A stretch of DNA of 64,000 nt from Arthrobacter sp. OAP107 (GCF_040546765.1 NZ_JBEPOK010000001.1:3906001-3970000); one strand, 5' to 3'; numbered from the stretch's first letter, positions 22,052 to 30,992 are shown. Numbers and translations are program-made. The notes: generated by a model not told the origin, from the letters alone.

Positions 22052-23683
22052 TCAACGCTCCGGGTTCAGGTCCTTGCGGAAGATCACGGTGCCGTTGGCG
22101 TTGCGGAGGGTGACGGAGAAGACGTCGTCCTCGCCGAGATCGACGTGGCCGAAGTACTGGCTTTCGCCGCTGCGCGGGGACTCACCGGCGTAGGCGCCGG
22201 CCCTGGAGAACACCACTTCCGGGCCGAAGGTGCCGTCCATCTGGTTGGGCCCGAAGCTGCCGGCGTTGATGGGTCCGCCGACGAATTCCCAGAAGGGGTC
22301 GAAGTCCTGGAAGGCGGCGCGCTCGGGCGAGTAGTGGTGGGCGGCGCAGTAGTGCACGTCCGCGGTGAGCCAGACGACGTTTTTAACCCGGTTGCGCTTG
22401 AACGCGGACAGCACGCGCGCGATCTCGAGTTCCTTGCCCAAGGGGGCTCCGGCGTCGCGGTTGGACAGTGATTCCTGCGCGGTGGGGCCGTCGGGGACGA
22501 TGATGCCAAGTGGCAGGTCCGCGGAGATCACCTTCCACGTGGCCTTGGACTTGCTGACCTCGCGGATGAGCCAGTCGGCCTGTTCCTGCCCAAGAATGTG
22601 AGTGAGCGTCGTTTCCTTGCCGTCGGTGTTGGGGTCCTTGAAGGTGCGCATGTCCAGGCAGAAGACGTCCAGCTGCGGGCCGCGGGTGATCTTGCGGTAG
22701 ATCCGGGCCGGCTCGAAGCCGGTGCTCCCGTCGCTGAGCTGGGCAATGGGCTGGTATTCCTGCCACGCCTGGCGGCCGCGGGCGGCGAGTACGTCCACGC
22801 GGCGCTCGGTGTAGCGGGCGTCCGTGAGGATCTGCCCGGGGTACCAGTTGTTGTGGGTCTCGTGGTCGTCCCACTGGGCGATGACCGGGACCTCTGCGTA
22901 AAGGGCGCGGATGTTCTTGTCCATCATGTTGTAGCGGTGGCGGCCGCGAAATTCCTCGAGGGTTTCCGCCACCTTGGAAACCTCCTCGGTGACGAGGTTG
23001 CGCCAGATCTGGCCGTCGGGCTCGGTGACTTGGGCGGAAATGGGGCCGTCGGCGTAGATGGTGTCCCCAGCGTGGATGAAGAAGTCCGGCTTAGTGGCAA
23101 GCATGGCCGCGTATCCGCGCATGCCGCCGATTTCCTCGTTGATGCCCCACCCCTGGCCGGCGGTGTCGCCGGTCCAGACGAAGCTCTGGCCGCGTTTGCT
23201 GCCGGCGCTGCGGGACCAGGGGCTGTTGGCCCTCGAGCCGGGCGCGGTGCTGAATGAGCCGCGGGCGGTCTCCCCCGCGTTGCCGTCCGGGTCCTCGAAG
23301 TGCATGGTGAGCGCGAAGCGGGTTCCGGCCGGGAGGTCGCGGGCGGCGATCTTCGAGGTGAAGTCGGTGGCGTCGCTGGCGGTGGTGCCGCGGAGGACCC
23401 GGCTGAAGGCGCGGCTGCCGCGGAGCGCATACCCGTCCTCGTCGACCGCCACCAGGTTGGCAACCAGCCGGCCCGCGCCCGACGCGCGGGACCACAGGAC
23501 GCCCGAGTTGGTGGTGACATCTCCGGTGGAGATGCCGGACGGGAGGGTCAGGCGGTTGCGGACCAGAGGAACAGCGGACGGCCGGGCTGCGTGGGCGGGG
23601 ACAACCAGGGAAGGCGCGACGGCGGCAGCACCGGCAGCGGCGATGGCACCCTTGAGGACGTTACGGCGGGAGAGAGCAGTCAT
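22052..23683 (-). CDS. phoD: PhoD-family alkaline phosphatase, Tat-exported
   Basis: 543 residues from ATG 23683. The signal 'SRRNVLKGAIAAAGAAAVAP' has a twin-arginine motif followed by an AHA cleavage site near residue 32. The mature part has the PhoD N-terminal beta domain (~40-135) and the metallophosphatase core with 'HAGDTIYADG', 'QWDDHETHNNW', 'LTADVHYCAAHHY' and 'EFVGGPIN', which bind Ca2+/Fe3+. It releases phosphate from phosphoesters, including diesters and teichoic-acid-type substrates, outside the cell. Length fits the family. Confidence 0.93.
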   Translation of the reverse strand: MTALSRRNVLKGAIAAAGAAAVAPSLVVPAHAARPSAVPLVRNRLTLPSGISTGDVTTNSGVLWSRASGAGRLVANLVAVDEDGYALRGSRAFSRVLRGTTASDATDFTSKIAARDLPAGTRFALTMHFEDPDGNAGETARGSFSTAPGSRANSPWSRSAGSKRGQSFVWTGDTAGQGWGINEEIGGMRGYAAMLATKPDFFIHAGDTIYADGPISAQVTEPDGQIWRNLVTEEVSKVAETLEEFRGRHRYNMMDKNIRALYAEVPVIAQWDDHETHNNWYPGQILTDARYTERRVDVLAARGRQAWQEYQPIAQLSDGSTGFEPARIYRKITRGPQLDVFCLDMRTFKDPNTDGKETTLTHILGQEQADWLIREVSKSKATWKVISADLPLGIIVPDGPTAQESLSNRDAGAPLGKELEIARVLSAFKRNRVKNVVWLTADVHYCAAHHYSPERAAFQDFDPFWEFVGGPINAGSFGPNQMDGTFGPEVVFSRAGAYAGESPRSGESQYFGHVDLGEDDVFSVTLRNANGTVIFRKDLNPER

Positions 23684-24066
23684 GGGGCCATCGTTGACCG
23701 GCCGGGTTAAGGGGCGGCGACGGCGAGATGAACCGCAATAAGAACCCGGGTGACAACCAGATCGAATTCCTTGACAAAAAATGAAATTGGCTTCCCATGA
23801 GAGAGAGGCAGGGTCTAATATCCTGCACCTAGGCATTAATCAAAGAAGATATGCCGAGAGCTGACCCTTACTTTTGAGCAAGGGTAAATGGGTGGGAATT
23901 TGGTGCGTTGCACCTTTCCTCGCGGCAACTCATCTGCGGCTCCTAATGAGGGAACCGCTTTTACAGAAATATTCATCATTGAAATATCTACTGCCCTTGG
24001 GCCAATTATGCGTCATCGTGTTTGGCCTGCACATTTCCCCGACGAAATCTTTGGACGGAGTTTGCC
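23684..24066. other. AT-richer intergenic region
   Basis: About 380 bases with visibly lower GC than the surroundings, between phoD (minus) and the small secreted protein (plus). It has an inverted repeat GCAGGgtctaatatCCTGC near 23810-23830. Short open frames here lack ribosome sites. It must contain the divergent promoters. Confidence 0.4.
23960..23990 (+). promoter_or_regulatory. Candidate promoter for the small secreted protein
   Basis: TTTACA at 23960-23965 and TATCTA at 23985-23990 with a 19-base AT-rich spacer (AATATC gives 17), about 75 bases before ATG 24067. Eye-based match only. Confidence 0.3.
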
Positions 24067-24531
24067 ATGAAGAAGCTTCTACTACTGACAGGAATGCTCA
24101 CCGGCCTCGTGGCGGGCACGGGAGCCGTTGCTACCGCGGCGCCGGAACCCATCGGGACAGTGACCCTGACTCTTCGAGAGTGTGGATACAGAATTGAAGC
24201 CGTCGTGACGGGGAAGGCGGGTGTGAATGAACTTGCAAACGGAGCCACAATCTTCACCGCTCCAGGACAGGAAGTGACGCTTACTAACGTCAAGACCGGC
24301 GAAAGCGTCACTTTCGGCATCACAGGCGCGAGCCACGTCAACACAGTGTCCGCTAACCGCGTGGAAATAACGGCGACTGGCAGGAACGTACTGACAATTC
24401 CGGAGGGGGACAGAAAGGGTGTCTACCTAACAGTTGGTTCCGTCACGTACGTTCTTGACGGAAGAGGGAGACAAATCAGCCCCTTCGAAGGCACCGGGCA
24501 GGTGACGGATATCTGCGCACTGCTCGCCTAA
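24067..24531 (+). CDS. Small secreted protein of unknown function
   Basis: 154 residues with a clear signal peptide ('MKKLLLLTGMLTGLVAGTGA', cleavage after ATAA around residue 25). The mature part is beta-rich with two Cys ('LRECGYR' and 'DICALLA' at the very end) that could form a disulphide. No family is recognised. Its codon use is less GC-biased than the neighbours', as is its upstream region, hinting at recent acquisition. It is followed by a strong terminator. Confidence 0.7.
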   Translation: MKKLLLLTGMLTGLVAGTGAVATAAPEPIGTVTLTLRECGYRIEAVVTGKAGVNELANGATIFTAPGQEVTLTNVKTGESVTFGITGASHVNTVSANRVEITATGRNVLTIPEGDRKGVYLTVGSVTYVLDGRGRQISPFEGTGQVTDICALLA

Positions 24532-24553
24532 AGAACAATCTGACGAGTCAGAA

Positions 24554-24583
24554 CGGGTGGCTGGCATCACCGCCAGCCACCCG
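24554..24583 (+). terminator. Terminator shared by convergent genes
   Basis: A 12-bp perfect stem (CGGGTGGCTGGC with GCCAGCCACCCG) around a 6-base loop lies between the stops at 24531 (plus) and 24611 (minus). A TTTTCC tract follows on the plus strand. Confidence 0.8.
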
Positions 24584-24610
24584 CCGTCGTACGTTTTCCT
24601 GAAAAGCAGC

Positions 24611-25078
24611 TCAGCGCAAAGGCACCTCGTCCACGAAGGCCACCGGCGCCACGGCTTGCTGGTAGAGCTTGAGGGCATCGGGCACGGCGAGGTTGCCGAA
24701 GTCCAGTGACAGCTGCAGGCCCTCCAGTTGGGCGTTGGCGCTCTCGGCCGCGCTGACCTTTTCGCCCAGCGCGCGGGAGTTGGCGAAGTTGGTGGCCAAT
24801 GCGGCCGCCACGGAGAAAATCACGGCGGCCAGACAAAGGAACCGCCACACGATGGAGTCGTCGTCCAGTGAGAAGATCCCGCGTACCGCCTCCGTGAATC
24901 CGGTTCCGCCCACTGCCGGTCCGGCCGTGAGCGCGGCCGCCAGTGCACTGCCCACGATGCTGATGTTGGATAGCCTGTTCCGGCGTGGGCGCTCCCGTCC
25001 CAAGTAGGAGCGGATGGCCTGCTGCTTTTGGTCAATGCGCTCGGATAGCCGTTGCCGCGTATCGGCGGATTCTTCCAT
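24611..25078 (-). CDS. Two-helix membrane protein of unknown function (intact paralogue)
   Basis: 155 residues. An N-terminal basic amphipathic helix ('RQRLSERIDQKQQAIRSYLG') precedes two hydrophobic segments (~40-65 and ~75-100), then a short coiled coil and a C-terminal soluble tail ending in 'VAFVDEVPLR'. No domain is recognised. The neighbouring locus 25308-25774 carries a diverged tandem duplicate with the same plan but a frameshift. The ribosome site 'GGGGGGAGAAAGG' precedes ATG 25078. Confidence 0.7.
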   Translation of the reverse strand: MEESADTRQRLSERIDQKQQAIRSYLGRERPRRNRLSNISIVGSALAAALTAGPAVGGTGFTEAVRGIFSLDDDSIVWRFLCLAAVIFSVAAALATNFANSRALGEKVSAAESANAQLEGLQLSLDFGNLAVPDALKLYQQAVAPVAFVDEVPLR

Positions 25079-25307
25079 GGTTAGGTGCAGCCTTTCTCCC
25101 CCCGGTCGACGTTTGGATCAGGATCCCACCGCCCGGATTCCCGGTCCAGACTGGGCTGCTCAGGGGCCGCCCTCGGGCGCTGAACAGCAAGGCTCCAGCC
25201 AGAGTCCGCCGCAGCCACGGCAGGGCCTCAGCCACCGCAGGGAGCGGAGCAGGTGAAGTCGCGTTTCATCCACGACGGCGCCTGCGGCACGACTGCAGCC
25301 GTTCCCG

Positions 25308-25774
25308 TCAGCGCGTAGGCACCTCATTCACGAACGCCACGTGGGAAACAAATTGCTTGTAAAGCATCGCTGCTTCATCAGTCGCTATGTGGCCGAAGCC
25401 CAGGGACAATTGCAGTCCTTCCAGCTGCGCGAGGCCGTTTCTGCTGCGGTGACCTTCTCGGCCAAAGCCTGGGAATTCGCGAAGTTGGTGGCGAGCCCGG
25501 CTCCGACGGACAGAATTACTGCCCCAAGGCAAAGGACCCGCCACACCATCGAAGCATCGTCCAGGGAGAACATGCTCTGGATTGATGCCGTGAAGCCGGT
25601 GCCTCCGAACGCCGGACCAGCAGTGAACAGGGCGGCCAGCACACTGCCCACCACACTGAATTCGGTGAGCTTGTGCCGTCGCGGCCGTAGCCGTTCCAGG
25701 TAGGAGCGGAGTGCTGACTGCTTTTCTTCGATGCGGTCGGACAGCCTCTGGCGCGTCTCCGGCGAGTCATCCAT
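25308..25774 (-). pseudogene. Frameshifted tandem paralogue of the two-helix membrane protein
   Basis: The frame from ATG 25774 gives 'MDDSPETRQRLSDRIEEKQS' and two helices closely matching the 24611-25078 gene, then after about 110 residues turns into unrelated sequence and stops at 25385. The missing C-terminus ('AQLEGLQLSLGFGHIATDEA' onward to 'VAFVNEVPTR') is found in another frame ending at 25308. Alignment with the intact copy places a one-base loss near 25428-25434 ('GCCTCGCGCAG' where a GCC-NNN-GCGCAG is expected). The upstream sequence is duplicated as well. It is either a recent pseudogene or an assembly error. Confidence 0.75.
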
Positions 25775-26105
25775 GGCGTATCAGCCTCCCTCTCCGACGG
25801 TATTTGCGATCAGCATCCCACCGCCCCCATATCCGGTCCAGAGTGGAGTGGTCGGAGCCCCCACGGTTCCCGTGATCGTTCCCGAACTCGCGGGAACGCT
25901 TCGGGGACGCCGGAGCGTTCCGGCGATTGGGATGGTCTCCGGCGAATTCGAGGAGCGGTTGGGGCGAAGCCCAGTCAGAGCAGGGAGAATCCGAGCGAGA
26001 CAGGGTTGTCTCCCTGTCAGGCGCAGGCAGGCTTGTGTACGTTAATCCCACGGGACTGCGAGGGCGCAGTCGGGCGAGCTGGGCAGCGGACGAGAGGCAA
26101 CGAGG
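25775..26105. other. Intergenic region upstream of CFA synthase
   Basis: About 330 bases without a credible gene. It contains palindromic stretches (CGTTCCCGaactCGCGGGAACG near 25877-25898; GACAGGG-ttgtct-CCCTGTC at 25999-26018) that could be operators or hairpins, and echoes of the segment upstream of the intact paralogue near 25118. Confidence 0.4.
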
Positions 26106-27437
26106 TTGGCAAGAACGAGGACGGCAAAGAAGACCGGAGCAGCACCCAAACTGGCCAAGGCATTGGCCATCGTCCTCGGCACCGGGGAACCGGGCACGGG
26201 AGACTCGGGCACGGAACAGATACCCATCCGCATACGGGCCTGGGACGGCTCTGAAGCGGGCCCTGAAGATACCCCGCTGATCGAGTTCACATCCCGCCGG
26301 GCGCTGCGGCGGATCCTCTGGTCGCCCGGGCAACTGGGGCTGAGCCGGGCGTATGTAGCGGGCGAGATCACCGCACACGGCGAGATCTTCGCAGCCTTCG
26401 CTGCGCTCAGCTCCGCCGGCAAGTTCGCCCAACCCGGCCCGTTCAGCAAGCCGACGCCCGGGGAGGTATGGACTCTAGTGAAGACCGGCGTCCGGCTCGG
26501 CGCACTCGGCCCCAATCCCGCTCCCCCGCCGGAGGAAGCGAAGGTGGAGAAGCACGGCAGGCGGCACTCCAAGAAACGGGACGCCGCCGCGATCTCCCAC
26601 CATTACGACGTCGGCAACGACTTTTACCGGCTGGTCCTCGGCCCGTCGCTGGTCTACTCCTGCGCTGTCTGGTCCGACGAGGACACGGGCCTGGAGGCCG
26701 CACAGGAGGAGAAGCTCGACCTGGTCTGCCGGAAGCTCGGCCTGGCCCCGGGCATGCGGGTGCTGGACGTGGGCTGCGGCTGGGGAAGCTTCGCGCTGCA
26801 TGCGGCCGGGCGGTACGGGGTGAGCGTCGTCGGCATCACTCTCTCCACCGAGCAGGCGGAGCTGGCCCGCAAGCGGGTGGCCGAGGCCGGGCTGACGGAA
26901 CTCGTGGACATCCGCGTCCAGGACTATCGCGATGTGAACGACGGCCCCTACGACGCGATCAGCTCCATCGGCATGTCCGAGCACGTCGGCCGCGAACAGC
27001 TGGGCCGCTATGTGTCGCAGCTTCATGGCCTGCTGCGGCCTGGCGGCCGGCTGCTCAACCACGCCATCTCGTGGAACGCCGGGCCCACCGCGGACGATCC
27101 CGATTCCTTCATCCCCCGCTACGTCTTCCCCGACGGCGAGATGCTCGGCCTGGGCGACATGATCGTGGCGCTGGAGGGCGGCGGCTTCGAGGTGCTCGAC
27201 GTCGAGGCCCTCCGCCGGCACTATGCGCTGACGCTGCGCGCCTGGGTCAAGAATCTCGAGGAACAGTGGGACGAAGCAGTGCGGCTTACCTCCGAGGGGC
27301 GCGCCCGCGTCTGGCGCCTGTACATGGCAGCCAGCGCCCTCGGCTTCGAGGATGGATTGACCGGCGTGAACCAGGTGCTGCTGCAGAAGGCCGGCGGCGA
27401 GGAGCCGCCGTTGCGGATGAGGACCTGGGCGGGCTGA
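26106..27437 (+). CDS. Cyclopropane-fatty-acyl-phospholipid synthase family methyltransferase
   Basis: 443 residues starting at TTG 26106, preceded by 'GAGAGGCAACGAGG'. An N-terminal lipid-binding region (~20-140) leads into a SAM-dependent methyltransferase core with 'HHYDVGNDFYRLVLG', 'YSCAVW', 'DVGCGWGSFALHAA' (SAM loop) and 'SSIGMSEHVG'. The enzyme transfers a methylene from SAM to unsaturated acyl chains of membrane phospholipids, adapting membranes to stress. Length is slightly above the usual ~380-430 because of a charged N-terminal extension. Confidence 0.9.
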   Translation: MARTRTAKKTGAAPKLAKALAIVLGTGEPGTGDSGTEQIPIRIRAWDGSEAGPEDTPLIEFTSRRALRRILWSPGQLGLSRAYVAGEITAHGEIFAAFAALSSAGKFAQPGPFSKPTPGEVWTLVKTGVRLGALGPNPAPPPEEAKVEKHGRRHSKKRDAAAISHHYDVGNDFYRLVLGPSLVYSCAVWSDEDTGLEAAQEEKLDLVCRKLGLAPGMRVLDVGCGWGSFALHAAGRYGVSVVGITLSTEQAELARKRVAEAGLTELVDIRVQDYRDVNDGPYDAISSIGMSEHVGREQLGRYVSQLHGLLRPGGRLLNHAISWNAGPTADDPDSFIPRYVFPDGEMLGLGDMIVALEGGGFEVLDVEALRRHYALTLRAWVKNLEEQWDEAVRLTSEGRARVWRLYMAASALGFEDGLTGVNQVLLQKAGGEEPPLRMRTWAG

Positions 27438-27550
27438 ACGCGGCGGAGCCGCGTCAGCTGCGTCGCTGCGAGATCCCGACAAGCCCGGTCAGCGGGCCCC
27501 GCCGGTTGACCACGTCGAAACCAGGAAAAACCACATAAGGAGCAAGGACA

Positions 27551-28252
27551 ATGGCTAACATTCTGATGGTCGTTTCGGCCGCCGATTCGCTGACCATGAA
27601 GGATGGCAACCAGCACCCCACCGGCTTCTGGGCCGAGGAACTGGTGGTGGCTCACCGGACCCTCCAGCAGGCCGGACACAACGTTGACTTTGCCACCCCC
27701 GGCGGCGTCAAACCCACGGTGGATAAGCTCAGCCTGGAGCCCGGGACGGTGGGCAGCGAGGAGCGGGCGGAGGACTTTCGCACGTATCTGGACATGATCG
27801 ACGTCGACCTTTTCGCCCCGCTGGTGCTGGCCGACGTCGACATGTCCGGGTACGACGCCGTCGTCCTGCCGGGCGGCCACGGGCCCATGGCGGACCTTTT
27901 CCAGGACAAGGACCTCGGCCGGATCCTGGTGGAGGCTGACGGCGCCGGCAAAATCATTGCGCCCTTCTGCCACGGCCCCGCGGGCCTGCTCAGCGCCGCG
28001 GCTGACGACGGCGAGTTCGCCTTCGCGGGCCGCAAAGTCACGGTGTTCGCCAACTCGGAGGAGCTGGGCGGCGGCACCGGGGAGAACACGCCGTGGTTTG
28101 TGGAGACGGCGCTGCGGGAGAAGGGCGCCAACGTGGAGACCGGCCCGGACTGGGCCAGCCACGTGGTGCGCGAGGGCAACCTGATCAGCGGCCAGAACCC
28201 TCAGTCCAGCGAGGACGTGGCCAAGGAGGTCATCAAGGCCCTCGCGGAGTAG
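27551..28252 (+). CDS. DJ-1/PfpI-family protein, Hsp31-like
   Basis: 233 residues, type 1 glutamine-amidotransferase-like fold. The nucleophile Cys140 sits in the elbow 'APFCHGPAGLL', with 'VVLPGGHGPMADL' upstream and a Glu/His partner region later ('ENTPWFVE'). It is close in plan to Hsp31/YhbO-type glyoxalase III or chaperone proteins that detoxify methylglyoxal. ATG 27551 follows 'ATAAGGAGCAAGGACA'. It is followed by a dispersed palindromic repeat. Confidence 0.88.
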   Translation: MANILMVVSAADSLTMKDGNQHPTGFWAEELVVAHRTLQQAGHNVDFATPGGVKPTVDKLSLEPGTVGSEERAEDFRTYLDMIDVDLFAPLVLADVDMSGYDAVVLPGGHGPMADLFQDKDLGRILVEADGAGKIIAPFCHGPAGLLSAAADDGEFAFAGRKVTVFANSEELGGGTGENTPWFVETALREKGANVETGPDWASHVVREGNLISGQNPQSSEDVAKEVIKALAE

Positions 28253-28271
28253 GGACCAGCCGGCTGAAACA

Positions 28272-28336
28272 GCAACGCGGGGTCAGATCCCGCCCCATCC
28301 CGGCAGCGGATTGGGCGTTATCTGACCCCGCGTTGC
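28272..28336. repeat. Long palindromic dispersed repeat, copy 1
   Basis: 17-base perfect outer arms (GCAACGCGGGGTCAGAT with ATCTGACCCCGCGTTGC) enclose an inner imperfect stem containing GCCCCATCC and GGATTGGGC. It closely resembles the copy at 43462-43524 and lies just after a stop codon, as that one does, so it may also terminate transcription. Confidence 0.75.
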
Positions 28337-28352
28337 ATTAAACGGCAGGGAA

Positions 28353-28619
28353 TCAGTCACCGATGCCGGGCTGGATGCGAACGAAGTCGACCTTGTTCCC
28401 GGGGTTGGTCCGGCTCTTCTGGTAACGCGAGAAGCCTTTCGCGTCCAGGTGGTTCTGTGCGCGGAACTCCGCGAGGGCCTCGTCGTACGCCTGGTTGAGC
28501 CGCTTGCCGGAGACCTCCTCCACCGAGCCGTCGGAAAAGGTCACGGAGACGAGGATGCTCTCCGGGAAATGCCGGTTCATTCGGATGAAGCCTTCAGCAT
28601 CCTGCTGCAGATTGATCAA
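28353..28619 (-). CDS. Small hypothetical protein
   Basis: 88 residues if it starts at TTG 28619, which follows 'AAGGCGGACCACA'. Translation from further upstream gives non-protein-like sequence. The product is soluble ('SILVSVTFSDGSVEEVSGKR', then 'AYDEALAEFRAQNHLDAKGF') with a basic middle. No domain is recognised. It lies downstream of the gluconate permease but is separated from it by a hairpin. Confidence 0.55.
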   Translation of the reverse strand: MINLQQDAEGFIRMNRHFPESILVSVTFSDGSVEEVSGKRLNQAYDEALAEFRAQNHLDAKGFSRYQKSRTNPGNKVDFVRIQPGIGD

Positions 28620-28682
28620 TGTGGTCCGCCTTCTGGTCGAGGAGTTCCAGTCTGCCGTACTTTCCGCCAAAGTCGGACAGTA

Positions 28683-28729
28683 GTACGACGGCGGGAGGTC
28701 GGCAGATCTGCCGGCCTCCCGCATCGTAC
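28683..28729 (-). terminator. Terminator after the gluconate permease
   Basis: A long imperfect hairpin (about 20 paired bases with one or two bulges) centred on GGCAGATCTGCC, 24 bases past the stop at 28753 in the minus direction. Confidence 0.7.
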
Positions 28730-28752
28730 TTAAGAGTATTCAAGAAAGGGAC

Positions 28753-30156
28753 CTAGGCCGCGAGCCCGGCCACGGCGAAGATGGCTGCGGCAATGGCGAA
28801 CCCCATCACGCCGATCAGGGTTTCCATGACCGTCCAGGTCTTCAGCGTGGTCTTGACGTCCATGCCGAAGAAGCGGCCCACCAGCCAGAAGCCGGAGTCA
28901 TTCACGTGCGAGACCACGACGGATCCCGCGGCCACGGCGATCACCAGGGCTGCGATCTGCATGCCGTTCAGCCCGGCGGTGGCCACGCCGGGAGCGATCA
29001 GGCCCGCGGTGGTGGTCAGGGCCACGGTGGCCGAGCCCTGGGCGATGCGCAGGATGGCGGCGATCAGGAAGCCGGCCAGGATCAGCGGGATGCCCATGTT
29101 GCCCAGCACATCGGCCAGGGCGCCACCGATTCCGGAGGTACGCAGCACGCCGCCGAACATGCCGCCGGCGCCGGTGATGAGGATGACCGAGCAGACCGGG
29201 CCCAGCGAGGATTCGAGCAGCTTCTCCAGTGCCCCATTGTGGACGCCGCGACGGGCACCGAGGACGAACATCGCCACGATGACGGAGATGAGCAGGGCCA
29301 CGGGGGTTTCACCCAGCGTGCGCAGCACCTGGAACCACTGTTCGTTCTTTACGGTTCCCGGCAGCGCACCGGAGGCGGCCAGGGTGTTCAGGCCCGTGTT
29401 AATGAAGATCAGCGCGAGCGGCAGGAGCAGCAGGCCTATGATGGTGCGGAAGCGCGGCGGATGGGATTCCGCTTCGGCGGTAGCGTGACCCAAAAGTTCC
29501 GGAACCGGGAGCTCCAGCTTCTTGCCGGTCCACAGGCCGTACAGGTACGCCGTAACGTACCAGGTGGGGACAGCAGTGAGGAGGCCGGCGATGGTCACCA
29601 GGCCGATGTTCGCCTCGAAGAAAGCCGACGCCGAGACGGGGCCCGGGTGCGGCGGCATGAAGATGTGCATCACGGAGAACGCGCCGGCGGCCGGGAGGCC
29701 GTAGCGCAGCACTCCCCCGCCCAGGCGGTGGGCGACGGCGAAGACCACGGGGAGCATGACCACGAGGCCGGCGTCGAAGAAGATGGGAAAGCCGAAGATC
29801 AGCGAGGCGAGGCCAAGCGCGAACGGGGCGCGCTTCTCTCCGAAGATGCCGATCAGGTAGTCGGCCAGCACCTTCGCGCCGCCGCTGGTTTCCACGATCC
29901 GGCCCAGCATGGCGCCCAGGCCGACGAGCAGCGCCACGGTTCCGAGGGTCGTCCCGAAGCCGTTGATCAACACCGGGACCACCTGGTTGGCGGGGATTCC
30001 GGTGGCAAAGGCCGTGGCGAGGCTGACCAGGATCAGGGCAAGCAGCGCGTGCACGCGCAGCCTGATGATCAGGAACAGCAGGACGCCGATCGCTGCGGCC
30101 GCGATGAGCAGCAGTGGTCCTGCGCCCAGCGTTTGAGTCCATCCTTCGATGGTCAT
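28753..30156 (-). CDS. gntP: GntP-family gluconate:H+ symporter
   Basis: 467 residues with about 12-14 membrane helices. ATG 30156 is chosen for its strong 'CAAAGGAGAATC' and a normal GntP N-terminus. Family signatures include 'GFGTTLGTVALLVGLGAMLGR' in part, 'FGFPIFFDAGLVVMLPVVF' and 'MHIFMPPHPGPVSAS'. It imports gluconate with protons. It is followed, in transcription order after gluconokinase, in a kinase-permease operon with a 70-base gap, and the divergent GntR regulator lies upstream. Confidence 0.92.
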   Translation of the reverse strand: MTIEGWTQTLGAGPLLLIAAAAIGVLLFLIIRLRVHALLALILVSLATAFATGIPANQVVPVLINGFGTTLGTVALLVGLGAMLGRIVETSGGAKVLADYLIGIFGEKRAPFALGLASLIFGFPIFFDAGLVVMLPVVFAVAHRLGGGVLRYGLPAAGAFSVMHIFMPPHPGPVSASAFFEANIGLVTIAGLLTAVPTWYVTAYLYGLWTGKKLELPVPELLGHATAEAESHPPRFRTIIGLLLLPLALIFINTGLNTLAASGALPGTVKNEQWFQVLRTLGETPVALLISVIVAMFVLGARRGVHNGALEKLLESSLGPVCSVILITGAGGMFGGVLRTSGIGGALADVLGNMGIPLILAGFLIAAILRIAQGSATVALTTTAGLIAPGVATAGLNGMQIAALVIAVAAGSVVVSHVNDSGFWLVGRFFGMDVKTTLKTWTVMETLIGVMGFAIAAAIFAVAGLAA

Positions 30157-30226
30157 GATTCTCCTTTGAAGCAGATTTCTGGGGGGGTGGGTGCCGCTTG
30201 GGACGCGCGGCACCCGGGTGATGCAG

Positions 30227-30802
30227 TTAGTGGGTGCTTGGCGCCGGGTTCGGGGCGAGCGGGCTGGCCGTGAGCTCATTGGCGGGGAGCTGCAGGGCGG
30301 CCAGGATGGCGGCGATGAGTTCCTTCGGGGAACGGGTGATGTCCAGGCGGAGGCTTCCGCTTTCGAGTTCTCCAGCGGTCAGCGGCTCCAGGGTGGCAAG
30401 CTGGCTGGGCAGCAGCGTGGGCGGCATGAAGTGGCCCTCGCGCCCCTGCATGCGCTGGCTGAGCAGCTCGGCGTCACCGTGCAGGTGGATGAAGATTACG
30501 CGGCCTTCGGCTTCGGACAGAAGCTTGCGGTAACTCTGCTTGAGCGCCGAGCAGGTGAGCACGGTGCTGTGGCCGCCGCGGGCCTGGCCGGTCATCCAGT
30601 CCTGGATCTCCTGCAGCCAGGGCCACCGGTCCTGGTCCTGCAGCGGAATGCCCTGGCTCATCTTGTCGATGTTGGACTGCGGGTGGAATTCGTCCGCCTC
30701 CGCGCTTGCCCAGCCGAGGTGCTTGGACAGGGCCGCGGCGATCGTGGACTTGCCTGAACCGGCAACCCCCATCACCACCAGATGCGTGGCTGGATACTGC
30801 AT
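30227..30802 (-). CDS. gntK: Gluconokinase
   Basis: 191 residues. The Walker A loop 'GVAGSGKST' is at 12-20, the substrate region is 'EADEFHPQSNIDKMSQGIPL', and 'DRWPWLQ' and 'CSALKQSYR' are typical of GntK. It phosphorylates gluconate to 6-phosphogluconate for the pentose phosphate or Entner-Doudoroff route. ATG 30802 follows 'CGGAGGTAAAC'. First gene of the gluconate operon, reading away from gntR. Confidence 0.93.
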   Translation of the reverse strand: MQYPATHLVVMGVAGSGKSTIAAALSKHLGWASAEADEFHPQSNIDKMSQGIPLQDQDRWPWLQEIQDWMTGQARGGHSTVLTCSALKQSYRKLLSEAEGRVIFIHLHGDAELLSQRMQGREGHFMPPTLLPSQLATLEPLTAGELESGSLRLDITRSPKELIAAILAALQLPANELTASPLAPNPAPSTH

Positions 30803-30898
30803 GTTTACCTCCGAAGAAGACGTCTTTGGCTTGTGGAAGAAGCTCAATCGGCAGTCCGACTCGAACTGCGCTGGAGATAAGATATCACCAATTCGTCG

Positions 30899-30915
30899 CA
30901 AAGATACTATCTTTG
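30899..30915. promoter_or_regulatory. Candidate GntR operator in the gntK-gntR divergent region
   Basis: CAAAGATACTATCTTTG is a perfect palindrome with 8-base arms and one central base. It lies 97 bases upstream of gntK and 78 bases upstream of gntR. A related partial element, GATAAGATATC, is at about 30875-30886. FadR-type GntR regulators bind such palindromes; gluconate or its phosphate would release it. Confidence 0.75.
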
Positions 30916-30992
30916 CGTGTCACAGGTCATACCTTTGCCGTCTTCTTCCGGTACGCTGGAGGAGCGCCTCAGCGCAGAGGAAAGGCAGGACC

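Noticed and set aside
28272..28336. Possible ordinary terminator only
   Set aside because: The same complex palindrome occurs at 43462, so it is better described as a dispersed repeat that may also terminate.
28906..30273. A 455-codon plus-strand frame opposite gntP
   Set aside because: The product is His/Asp/Gln-rich and mirrors the membrane permease on the other strand; no start signal.
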